From contig WQYW01000006.1 in NCBI GenBank assembly GCA_009781045.1, positions 1 through 62,666 of the forward strand: DNA of 62,666 nt, in the 5' to 3' direction. Made by a program: the position numbers and the translations under genes. Source of the DNA: Alphaproteobacteria bacterium (GTDB lineage Bacteria; Pseudomonadota; Alphaproteobacteria; Rhizobiales; Xanthobacteraceae). This document shows positions 49,295-57,079 of this stretch, piece by piece. Numbering within the stretch: position 1 is the first letter of the stretch; every line of letters starts with the position of its first letter. The notes beneath the pieces were generated by a model that saw nothing but the letters and a program-made list of their open reading frames with translations, did not search any database and had not been told where the DNA came from.

Positions 49295-51649
49295 ATGCGT
49301 GAGAGTGAGGTTCATGTCGGCAAGGTTGAAGAGCTGCCTGCTTCCTCAATCGCCTTCAGGCTGGAAAATCTCGGCCTGATTGCCATCAAGGCACCCATCC
49401 TCACCTGTGTGGTGGTGCTGCTTCTGGTGATCGGCGCGGTTTTCGGCATGCAGCGCATCAAGGTCGACGATTCTCTGTCGCAGCTGTTCCGCTCCGACAC
49501 CCGGGAATTCCATCAATATGAGGATGTGACGAAGAAGTTCCCCTCGACTGAATTCGATGTGCTGGTGGTGGTTGAGGGCAAGACCCTGCTGTCACGCGAA
49601 AATCTGGGCAGGCTGCGCGACTTTGTCACCGACGTCCAGCTGATCCCGGGAGCCAGGGGGCTGGTGTCGCTGTTCTCGGCCCGCCAGGCGCCGGAGCCCG
49701 GCCGGGTGCCGCCGGCCCTGTTCCCTCCGGAACTGCCGCAGGGGGCCGCTTATGACGCTTTCATCGAGACCGTCAAAAGCAACGACATCATTCGCGGCAA
49801 GCTGCTGTCGGAAGATGGCACGCTGGCGCTGATCGTGCTCTCGCTTGATCCGGAAGTGGTGGCATCGAGCAAACTCGCGGCCACGATCGAGGAGATCCGC
49901 AAGGAGCAGCGCGCCAGTCTCGGCGACAGCGGGCTTGACGTCCAGCTCTCCGGCGTGCCGGTGATGCAGCTCGAGATCCGCAATGCGGTCAAGCGCGACG
50001 GTCTGACCTACAATATCCTCGGCATGATCGCCGGCTGCATCATCGCCATCGTGTTTTTCCGCAAGATCTCCTTCATGATCGTGGCGGCATTCCCGCCGGT
50101 GATCGCGATCGTGCTGGCGATTGGCGGGCTGGGCTGGGTCGGCTTCAGTCTCAACATGTTCCTGAATGTGATGACCCCGCTGATCATGGTCATCAGTTTC
50201 GCCGACTCGATGCAACTGACCTTCGCCGCCCGCGATCGTCTGCTTGCGGGCCAGGACCGCTTCACCGCCTTCACCAACGCGGTGCGGGTGGCGGGGCCGG
50301 CCTGCGTGCTGACCCATGGCACTGCGGGGATTTCCTTCATCGCACTGCAGTTTTCCGACTCCGATCTGATTCGCAAATTCGGCGAAGCCGGTCTCACCGC
50401 GACCATCATCGCTCTGGTGGCCGTATTGTCGCTGGTGCCGGTGTTCGGCGTGCTTCTGGTGCGCCATGAGGAGGCTTTTGCCGCCAAATTTCGCGGCGGC
50501 GACGCCGGCGTCCAGGCCCTGCGCAACTTCTGTTACTGGATCGCGACCCGGATGGTGAGCCGGCCCGGCCTGTTCAGCCTGATCGCGCTGGTAGCGGTCG
50601 GTGTTCTCGGCGTCATCTATGGCAATCTCGAGCCGCGCTACCGTCTGGCGGATCAGGTGCCCGACAAGCATCAGGCGGTGGAGGCCTCAGGCAGGCTTGA
50701 TGCCAAACTCACCGGGGCCAATCCGATCGACATCCTGATCGAACTGCCCAAAGGGGAGATGCTTTATTCGCCGCGCACGCTTGCGGTCATCGGCGAGGTC
50801 CATGGCATGCTGGAGAAGAGCGCCGGCGTCGGCAATGTGTGGTCCCTGGAGACCCTGCGGCGCTGGCTGATGGAGAAGGTTGGTTCGGCGGATGTGACCA
50901 CACTGGGCGGCTATGTCAGCATGCTGCCCGAGCATCTGGTGCGCCGCTTCATCGCCAAGGACCAGGATGCGGTGGTGATTTCGGGGCGGGTGCCCGACAA
51001 CGATTCCAGCGAGATCCTGCCGGTGGTCGAGAAACTTGACCAGGAACTGGAGGGAGTACGCCACGCCTATCCCGGTTACGAGATCGCGGTGACCGGTCTG
51101 TCGGCAATTGCGGCGCGCAATTCCGCCAGCATGATCGGCAAGCTCAATCGCGGCCTGACAATCGAATTCGTCTTTGTCGCCTTGTTCATCGGGCTCGCCT
51201 TCCGGTCCTGGGTGGTGATGCTGGCCTGTGTCCTGCCCGGCATTTTCCCGGTCGTGCTCGCCGGCACCGGACTATGGGCGCTGGGGCAGGGGCTGCAGTT
51301 TGCCAGCGTGGTGGCGCTCACGGTGTCATTCGGCCTCGGGCTGAGTGCGACCATCCATTTCCTCAACCGCCTGCGGCTTGAGAGCAAGCCGGGCATAACC
51401 TCGACCATCGCGGTCGAGCGCGCCACTGTACTGGTCGGCCCGGCGCTGATCCTGACCACGGTGGTGCTGTCCTGCGGCTTTATCGTCTTCGTGTTCTCGG
51501 ATCAGCCCTCAATGAGGCTGTTCGGCTGGCTCAGCGCCTTCGCCATGATGGCGGCGCTGGTGGCCGATCTCTTTATCCTGCGTCCCACCGTGATGTGGCT
51601 GATCAATCTGCACGAAGCCATTCATGGCGCCGACCGGCAATCGGTCTGA
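49295..51649 (+). CDS. RND-superfamily (MMPL-type) exporter, possibly HpnN-like
   Basis: A 784-residue inner-membrane transporter of the two-repeat RND type: a first helix (ILTCVVVLLLVIGAVFG), a periplasmic domain (FRSDTREFHQYEDVTKKFPS onward), five helices (NILGMIAGCIIAIVFFRKIS through PVFGVLLVRHEE), then the same plan repeated (SLIALVAVGVLGVIYGN ... FVFVALFIGLAFRSWVVMLA ... DLFILRPTVMWLINL). Membrane acidic residues in VISFADSMQLTFA fit a proton relay. Its place between hpnP-like and hpnCDE suggests hopanoid export to the outer membrane, the role of HpnN, but the N-terminus does not look like the HpnN I remember, so I give no symbol. Start ATG 49295; ATG 49247 is the alternative. Confidence 0.8.
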   Translation: MRESEVHVGKVEELPASSIAFRLENLGLIAIKAPILTCVVVLLLVIGAVFGMQRIKVDDSLSQLFRSDTREFHQYEDVTKKFPSTEFDVLVVVEGKTLLSRENLGRLRDFVTDVQLIPGARGLVSLFSARQAPEPGRVPPALFPPELPQGAAYDAFIETVKSNDIIRGKLLSEDGTLALIVLSLDPEVVASSKLAATIEEIRKEQRASLGDSGLDVQLSGVPVMQLEIRNAVKRDGLTYNILGMIAGCIIAIVFFRKISFMIVAAFPPVIAIVLAIGGLGWVGFSLNMFLNVMTPLIMVISFADSMQLTFAARDRLLAGQDRFTAFTNAVRVAGPACVLTHGTAGISFIALQFSDSDLIRKFGEAGLTATIIALVAVLSLVPVFGVLLVRHEEAFAAKFRGGDAGVQALRNFCYWIATRMVSRPGLFSLIALVAVGVLGVIYGNLEPRYRLADQVPDKHQAVEASGRLDAKLTGANPIDILIELPKGEMLYSPRTLAVIGEVHGMLEKSAGVGNVWSLETLRRWLMEKVGSADVTTLGGYVSMLPEHLVRRFIAKDQDAVVISGRVPDNDSSEILPVVEKLDQELEGVRHAYPGYEIAVTGLSAIAARNSASMIGKLNRGLTIEFVFVALFIGLAFRSWVVMLACVLPGIFPVVLAGTGLWALGQGLQFASVVALTVSFGLGLSATIHFLNRLRLESKPGITSTIAVERATVLVGPALILTTVVLSCGFIVFVFSDQPSMRLFGWLSAFAMMAALVADLFILRPTVMWLINLHEAIHGADRQSV

Positions 51650-51964
51650 TCGGCACAAGGCCGTGAGGACAGGACGGGGCAGGAAGGCCTCGCCAAAAGG
51701 CGCAAGACAAGGAACCGTGCCGGAGGAACCCGGGAAAGAGCCTGTGTGGCCCAGGCCGCAGGTCAAATTCGCGGAGGCGGGCTCGCCTGAAAAGCAGCCG
51801 GCAAGGGCTTGACCACGAGGGCAGATTTTCCACCGTCACGGCAATCCGGGACCTCGTCCTTCATCGACAAGCGCCTGCAGGCGGATGCAGCAAAGCATGA
51901 GCCCGCGGGTTGGACCCCGCACGCAAGTGTTGGTGTTCCGTGTGGATTTTCGGCAAGGTAACTT

Positions 51965-52165
51965 GCCCAGGTCGGACCAGAGGCAGGTCGCACCCAGCTC
52001 GAAATCCGGGAAAAACTGCGCCTCTCCAGCCGGGATGGTCATCCATTAGCCGCGAATCACCACCTCGCTTATGAAAAGCGTCTTCTGTGCCTCGACAATG
52101 TGAAAAAGGGGCACAAGGGGCACAGTCAGTGGTTCCAGAAATGGGACGTGGGCAGAAACGCCAGT
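51965..52165 (-). repeat. Dispersed intergenic repeat, copy 2
   Basis: TCGCACCCAGCTCGAAATC to GGGATGGTCATCCAT (51988-52047) matches copy 1 at 34083-34260, and ATGGGACGTGGGCAGAAAC (52140-52158) matches the motif ATGGAACGTGGGTTGAAAC near 34333, with GTCAGT-GTTCC before it in both. The minus strand reads MDDHPGWR like the other copy. About 80 percent identity in the core by eye. Confidence 0.6.
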
Positions 52166-52198
52166 TCCCGAAACAGATCCCATGGGAAAAAAGAGATG

Positions 52199-52227
52199 CC
52201 CCTGATCAGGTCTTTCCTGATCAGGGG
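52199..52227. repeat. Perfect 12-bp hairpin with palindromic arms
   Basis: CCCCTGATCAGG (52199-52210) pairs with CCTGATCAGGGG (52216-52227) around TCTTT. Each arm also contains the palindrome CCTGATCAGG, so two dimer sites lie 15-17 bases apart. It could end the RND transcript; the tract after it is GG then AATCG, not T-rich. Confidence 0.75.
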
Positions 52228-52299
52228 GGAATCGCTTTCCGTCGCAGTTTTGATCCCTGCGCCGTATCAATGGTCCGGAGGGCTCACATCTGGGGTCAG

Positions 52300-52328
52300 C
52301 GGTTCATCCCCGCGCGTGCGGGGAACAC
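52300..52328. CRISPR. Solitary type I-E CRISPR-type repeat (no array)
   Basis: The 29 bases from CGGTTCATCCCCGCGCGTGC to GGGGAACAC match the length, the internal palindrome CCCCGCGC/GTGCGGGG and the end GGGGAACAC of subtype I-E repeats (E. coli GTGTTCCCCGCG... read on the other strand). Its translations show the well-known artefact peptides IPARAGNT and SSPRVRGT. No second repeat lies about 61 bases on either side and no cas gene is in the window, so this is an orphan or relic repeat, not a working array. Confidence 0.75.
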
Positions 52329-52331
52329 TCA

Positions 52332-52817
52332 TCAGCTTTTCACCATGGTGATGTTGACGCTCTGGATCTCGCCCTTGGAGCTGATCTGCACGGTCTGCCT
52401 GTTGCCCGATGTGCGCAGCGTCAGGTTTGCGGCAAATCCGGCGCTTTCGACGAAGACCTCGATTTTGCCCCCGCCGGCGCGGCCCTGCAGATTGCCCGAC
52501 AGCATGCGGCTGGCCTCGCTCCAGTAACCCGACACCTGGTTGCCGTCGCTGGTCACATCGCTGGAAAGGTCGAATTTATAGCTGTCGCTGGCGCAGGCCA
52601 GCGTCTGCTTGAGATTATTTCCTGCCCCTTCAATGCGATAGGAGGCGCGGCAACGGATGCGTTCGGTGACCCCGCCCGACAGGGCCACTGTACCGGTACC
52701 GGACCAGGAGCCGGTGAATCCCGCAAACGGTCCGGACTGTGCGTGGCCAGCCTGAGCCCAGAGAAGCAGCGTGGTGGCCGCGATGATCACCCGCCCGAAC
52801 AGTCGAAAGAAATTCAT
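52332..52817 (-). CDS. Small secreted protein of unknown function
   Basis: A 161-residue protein with a signal peptide (FRLFGRVIIAATTLLLWAQAGHA, cleavage after GHA) and a beta-rich mature part starting GSWSGTGTVALSGGVTERIRC. A Cys pair (RCRASYRIEG and LACASDSYKF) probably makes a disulfide. The FTGSWSGTG...ERIRCRASY pattern recurs in conserved hypothetical proteins of Hyphomicrobiales, as far as I recall. Start: ATG 52817; a TTG two codons upstream is in frame. It is convergent with the RND gene and divergent from the next small gene. Confidence 0.75.
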   Translation of the reverse strand: MNFFRLFGRVIIAATTLLLWAQAGHAQSGPFAGFTGSWSGTGTVALSGGVTERIRCRASYRIEGAGNNLKQTLACASDSYKFDLSSDVTSDGNQVSGYWSEASRMLSGNLQGRAGGGKIEVFVESAGFAANLTLRTSGNRQTVQISSKGEIQSVNITMVKS

Positions 52818-53272
52818 GTCCAATATCCCGTTTCAGTGACGACATTTCGTTATCCCCGGGAAGACGTTTTGCGCTGCAAACGCCAGTCACGGGAGACCAT
52901 GTTCCAATCCTTGAGCGTGCTCCGGTCGCGTCTGGTTCGAGCCAGATGGGCAGTCGAAGCCATGCGGATTCAAACCAGCTGCCGGCCATTTCGTTCCAGC
53001 AGGATTTGTCGCCACAGGGGATTTGCGTGCCTGCCCGCAAATTCCGGGAACCTCAGTTAGGGTGAATTTACCGGTCAGAGATGCAGGTCTGCAACAGATA
53101 AATGCCGATGCATTATTGTTTTGGAATAATTTGGCGGTCACGCTTTCTTGTGCCAGAAGCTGTCTTCCGTGCTACGGCTCCTGCCTTGACGACATCGTCG
53201 CAACCAGTGCCGATGGTCTGCCCGATCCTGGATCGGGCATGTTCTGCCACAGAATGTAATGTAAGGATCAAA
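52818..53272. other. Gap between two small secreted-protein genes
   Basis: About 455 bases, probably with divergent promoters. Frames here are not family-like; the upstream extension of the next gene to 53102 is rejected because its natural start has its own ribosome binding site. Confidence 0.4.
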
Positions 53273-53506
53273 ATGCCCAGATTTCTTCTTATCGCTTTGG
53301 CCCTGCTGTCCGTTTCCCTTCCGACAGCGGGTTTTGCCCAGCAGCGCGGTACCGCCGACGAACAGGAGGCCTGCAGGCGCGATGTGCAGAAGCATTGCCG
53401 CGCTGTCATCGACCAGGGTGATTTTGCCATCCTCGCCTGCCTGAAAGAGAACCGCACGAGGATCTCCAAGGCTTGCCAGCAGGTGTTGATCAATAACAAC
53501 CAGTAA
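53273..53506 (+). CDS. Cysteine-rich repeat secreted protein
   Basis: A 77-residue protein: signal peptide (MPRFLLIALALLSVSLPTAGFA), then a short domain with four cysteines, EACRRDVQKHCRAV and ILACLKENRTRISKACQQVL. This matches the Cys-rich (GLG1-type) repeat unit of small periplasmic proteins with unknown function. Start: ATG 53273 with AAGGA six bases upstream. It stands just upstream of the hopanoid synthesis genes, but no link is known. Confidence 0.8.
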   Translation: MPRFLLIALALLSVSLPTAGFAQQRGTADEQEACRRDVQKHCRAVIDQGDFAILACLKENRTRISKACQQVLINNNQ

Positions 53507-53897
53507 CTTTGGCGGACCCCGACGGGCACCCTCAATGGCCCGCAGAACGGGTCAGGGTGCCCGCAACGCCCTGTCGCCAGGGCGCAGGCGGGCCCGGTGG
53601 CGGGTTTTGCCCTGATTCGGTCCGGCTTAACCCTTTGGCACCCGTTGTCTGGCCTCCTTCTGGCCGCGATATTGTTTTTGCCCGCCGCCAACCCCATATC
53701 AGGGGCTGGTAACGGCCCTGGTTTCGGATCCGGCTTTCGACCCCTGAAGTCGAGGGCCGTAAATCCTTTGCACCTGTGTGCCGAAAGTCTGGGGTAACGT
53801 CACCGTTCCGCCTGGGTTCGGTGGCCCTGTTGCCCGTGTCGCCCGTCCTGTGTCGCCCGTCCCCTGTTGTGTTTTTTGCCGTGTTGCCCAGCCACCG
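53507..53897. other. Gap before the hpnC-hpnD fusion gene
   Basis: About 390 bases. Two 13-base copies of GTGTCGCCCGTCC (53836-53848 and 53850-53862) lie near its end. The fusion gene's frame is open upstream to 53778, but that segment is low-complexity. The hopanoid promoter should be here. Confidence 0.45.
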
Positions 53898-55616
53898 ATG
53901 ACAAATGCGAGCGAATTGCGATCCGGCAAGGGTGATCGCGACGAGAATTTCCCTGTCGCCTCCCGGATCATCCATCCCCGCCACCGGGCGCTGATTCTCG
54001 CCTTTTACAATTTCGTTCGTACCGCCGACGACATTGCCGATCACCCGACGCTGCCCGCTGCCGAAAAGCTGCGCCTGCTCGATCTGCTTGAGGCCGAACT
54101 TGGCGGCAGCGGGGACAGCCAGGCGGTGGCGGTCAATCTGCGCCAGGCGCTGGCGATGCGTGGTATGTCGCCGCTGCATGCCTGCGATGTCCTGGTGGCC
54201 TTCCGCATGGATGTGACGAAACTGCGTTACGACAGCTGGGACGAACTCCTGCATTACTGCCGCTATTCGGCGATGCCGGTGGGGCGTTTCATGCTCGATG
54301 TTCATGGCGAGGATCCCTCGACATGGGAGGCTTCCGACGCCCTGTGTGCGGGCCTGCAGATCAACAATCATCTGCAGGATTGCGGCAAGGACTTCCGTGC
54401 CCTCAACCGGGTTTACGTGCCGCGTCCGGATCTGGCCGCGGCTGGGATATCGGCCGAGCATCTTGGTCTGCCGCAGTCCTCGCCGCAACTGCTGCGCTGC
54501 CTCCAGAGCCTGGCGGAGCGCAACCAGGAACTGCTGGACAAGGGCAGGGCGCTGAGCCTCGAGGTGCGGGACTGGCGTCTCGGGGTCGACATCGCCGTGA
54601 TTGCCGCCTTTGCCGACCGCATCGCCAGCCTGCTGAAAGAGCGTGATCCGCTGTCGCAGCGCGTCCATCTCAACAAGCTGGAACTGCTGGCTTTCAGTCT
54701 CAGGGGTGGGTTTTCTGAAATCAGCCGCCGCCTGATCGGGCGGCAGGCGGGCCCGCAATCCGCCAGGCCGGCCCTGACCGGCGAGAGCCCGGCGGTGACG
54801 ACGGAGAGCGCCGGCACCGTGGCTGCGGGGAGTTCCTTTTACGCCGCGATGCGCATCCTGCCACGTGCGCAGCGCGAGGCCATGTTCCTGATCTACAGTT
54901 TCTGCCGCCAGGTTGACGACATTGCCGATTCCGATCGCCCGCGCCAGCAGCGTCTGGCAGAGCTGCAAGCCTGGCGGGACGATATCAACGCGCTCTATCG
55001 CAACGAGGTGCCGCCGCGGCTCAACGACTATGTCGCCGTGGTCACCCGCTTCGGCCTCAGGCGTGAGGATTTTCTCGCCGTCATCGACGGCATGGAGATG
55101 GATGTGCCGAGCGATATCCGTGCGCCCGACCTGGCGACGCTGGATCTCTATTGCGACCGGGTGGCAAGCGCAGTGGGGCGGCTCTCGGTGCGCGTCTTCG
55201 CTGTGCCGGAACAGGACGGCATCCTGTTGTCGCACCATCTCGGCCGGGCGCTGCAGCTCACCAATATCCTGCGTGACATTGATGAGGACGCCGCTCTGGG
55301 CCGGCTTTATCTGGCACGTGAGGACCTTTCCGCCGCCGGCATCACCAGCGCGGATCCGGCCGTGGTGGTGACGGAAGCCGCGCTTCCACAGGTCTGTCTG
55401 GCACAGATGGTGCGGGCGAAGGAGCATTTCGCTGCCGCCGATGCCATCATGAAGCGCAACCCGCGCCGTGTGGTGCGGGCGCCGCGCATCATGTCGAAAT
55501 ATTACGGTGCCATCCTGCGCCTGCTCGAACAGCGCGGCTTTGCCGCGCCGCGTCAGCCGGTTCGTGTCTCCAAGCTCACCCGTATCGCCATTCTTCTCGG
55601 TTACGCCCTGATCTGA
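53898..55616 (+). CDS. hpnCD: HpnC-HpnD fusion: hydroxysqualene synthase plus presqualene diphosphate synthase
   Basis: One 572-residue reading frame joins two squalene/phytoene-synthase-fold enzymes that are normally separate proteins. Residues 1 to ~285 are HpnC (opening ASELRSGKGDRDENFPVASR; motifs DDIAD at 44-48 and DCGKD at 161-165). A linker of about 25 residues rich in Ala, Pro and Ser follows, and residues ~310-572 are HpnD (GSSFYAAMRILPRAQREAMF; DDIAD at 340-344 and DIDED at 460-464). HpnD makes presqualene diphosphate from two farnesyl diphosphates; HpnC turns it into hydroxysqualene. A GTG at 54795 (codon 300) sits where a separate HpnD would start, so internal initiation could also yield free HpnD. 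The stop overlaps hpnE by one base. Confidence 0.92.
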   Translation: MTNASELRSGKGDRDENFPVASRIIHPRHRALILAFYNFVRTADDIADHPTLPAAEKLRLLDLLEAELGGSGDSQAVAVNLRQALAMRGMSPLHACDVLVAFRMDVTKLRYDSWDELLHYCRYSAMPVGRFMLDVHGEDPSTWEASDALCAGLQINNHLQDCGKDFRALNRVYVPRPDLAAAGISAEHLGLPQSSPQLLRCLQSLAERNQELLDKGRALSLEVRDWRLGVDIAVIAAFADRIASLLKERDPLSQRVHLNKLELLAFSLRGGFSEISRRLIGRQAGPQSARPALTGESPAVTTESAGTVAAGSSFYAAMRILPRAQREAMFLIYSFCRQVDDIADSDRPRQQRLAELQAWRDDINALYRNEVPPRLNDYVAVVTRFGLRREDFLAVIDGMEMDVPSDIRAPDLATLDLYCDRVASAVGRLSVRVFAVPEQDGILLSHHLGRALQLTNILRDIDEDAALGRLYLAREDLSAAGITSADPAVVVTEAALPQVCLAQMVRAKEHFAAADAIMKRNPRRVVRAPRIMSKYYGAILRLLEQRGFAAPRQPVRVSKLTRIAILLGYALI

Positions 55617-56887
55617 TGCAAAAAACCGTTCACATCATCGGTGCTGGAATTTCCGGCCTGGCAGCCGCCATGCGGCTCATTGGTGCCGGCATCCAGGTGG
55701 CCGTTCATGAGGCGACCCAGCAGGCCGGCGGCCGCTGCCGCTCCTATTTTGACGCCGCCACCGGCCTCACCATCGATAACGGCAATCATCTGCTGCTGTC
55801 GGGAAACCGCCATGTGGCTGCCTATGCACGATCGATCGGCACCGATTCCGGCCTGGTCGGCCCCGAGCGGGCGCAGTTTGACTTCGTCGAGCTGCCACCG
55901 GGAGAGGCACAGGCACTGCGCTGGCAGCTCGACCTGGGCACCTCGCGCTGGCCGGGCTGGCTGTTTGATGCGCTGCGCCGGGTGCCGGACACCACGGTGA
56001 AGGATTACCTGGCATTGATGCCACTGACCTGGGCGTCAAACAGCGCCCTGATCGGCAGCACCATTTCCTGTCAGGGAGCGCTCTACCGCCGTCTGGTGGA
56101 GCCGCTTCTGCTGGCCGCGCTCAATGTCGATCCTCCCGACGGCTCGGCGGGCCTCGCTGGTGCGATTCTGCGCGAAACCCTGCTGGCCGGGGGCCAGGCC
56201 TGCCGGCCGCTGATCGCCCGCAACGGGCTGAGTTCAGTCCTGATCGAACCCGCGGTGAAGCTCCTGCGCGAGCGTGGCCATGGGATCGAACTCGGTCACG
56301 AACTGCGCAGCCTGACGGTGCTTGATGGGCGGGTGACGGCGCTTGATTTCGGGGACGACAGCCCGGTCGCGCTGGGCGCCGAGGATGGCGTCGTGCTGGC
56401 GGTGCCGCCGCGCGCCGCCTCGAGCCTGCTGCCGGAACTCAGGACCCCGACCGAGTTTCGCTCCATCGTCAACGCCCATTTCCGCGTCACCCCGCCTCCC
56501 GGCACGCCAGCGCTGCTTGGAGTGGTCGGGGCCCTGCCGGAATGGCTGTTCGCCTATCCCGACCGGCTGTCGGTAACCATCAGCAATGGCGACCGCCTGC
56601 TCAATCAGCCGCGCGAGGAACTGGCGCAGGCGATCTGGGACGATGTCCGCAAGGCCTGCCCCGATGGAGCGACGCTGCCGGGGCAATTGCCACCGTGGCA
56701 GATCGTGCGCGAGCGCCGCGCCACCTTTGCCGCCACGCCGGCGCAGAACGCCCTGCGCCCGGGCCCGGTGACGACGCTGAAAAACCTGTTTCTGGCCGGC
56801 GACTGGACCGATACCGGTCTGCCGGCGACTCTTGAGGGGTCGGTACGTTCGGGAGATCGCGCCGCCTCGGTGCTGTTGCAGCGCTGA
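55616..56887 (+). CDS. hpnE: Hydroxysqualene dehydroxylase
   Basis: A 423-residue FAD-dependent amine-oxidase-fold enzyme that reduces hydroxysqualene to squalene. KTVHIIGAGISGLAAAMRL is the FAD-binding start, EATQQAGGRCRSYFDAATG the second FAD contact, IDNGNHLLLSGN is typical of HpnE, and LFLAGDWTDTGLPATLEGSV the C-terminal FAD motif. Its ATG overlaps the preceding TGA (TGATG), so translation is coupled to hpnCD. shc follows after about 190 bases. Confidence 0.95.
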   Translation: MQKTVHIIGAGISGLAAAMRLIGAGIQVAVHEATQQAGGRCRSYFDAATGLTIDNGNHLLLSGNRHVAAYARSIGTDSGLVGPERAQFDFVELPPGEAQALRWQLDLGTSRWPGWLFDALRRVPDTTVKDYLALMPLTWASNSALIGSTISCQGALYRRLVEPLLLAALNVDPPDGSAGLAGAILRETLLAGGQACRPLIARNGLSSVLIEPAVKLLRERGHGIELGHELRSLTVLDGRVTALDFGDDSPVALGAEDGVVLAVPPRAASSLLPELRTPTEFRSIVNAHFRVTPPPGTPALLGVVGALPEWLFAYPDRLSVTISNGDRLLNQPREELAQAIWDDVRKACPDGATLPGQLPPWQIVRERRATFAATPAQNALRPGPVTTLKNLFLAGDWTDTGLPATLEGSVRSGDRAASVLLQR

Positions 56888-57079
56888 TGTGGCCGTCGGA
56901 CCGAGGGGCGCGCAAGGTGCGGGGGCCTGACCCGGCCTTGCCCACCGGCGACGGTCCAGTCGGCAAAAGCTGGAATATTGCAAAACGGCCTATCGCTGGA
57001 ATGCGGCTGCCTCGCGGCTTCCAGCCGGTCTGACAGGGCTTTGATCCGATCCTGTCGTTCGAGTTTTGGAGTGAATGAG

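Larger units (their letters stand above)
51650..52331. other. Non-coding region with dispersed repeat, hairpin and solo CRISPR-type repeat
   Basis: About 680 bases between the RND gene and a convergent small-protein gene. It holds repeat copy 2 (51965-52165), a perfect 12-bp hairpin (52199-52227) and one 29-base type I-E CRISPR-type repeat (52300-52328). No gene is supported. Confidence 0.6.

Noticed and set aside
52245..52275. A second, degenerate CRISPR-type repeat upstream of the clear one
   Set aside because: Only a loose match around GATCCCTGCGC, at a 53-base offset instead of 61; not accepted as a repeat.
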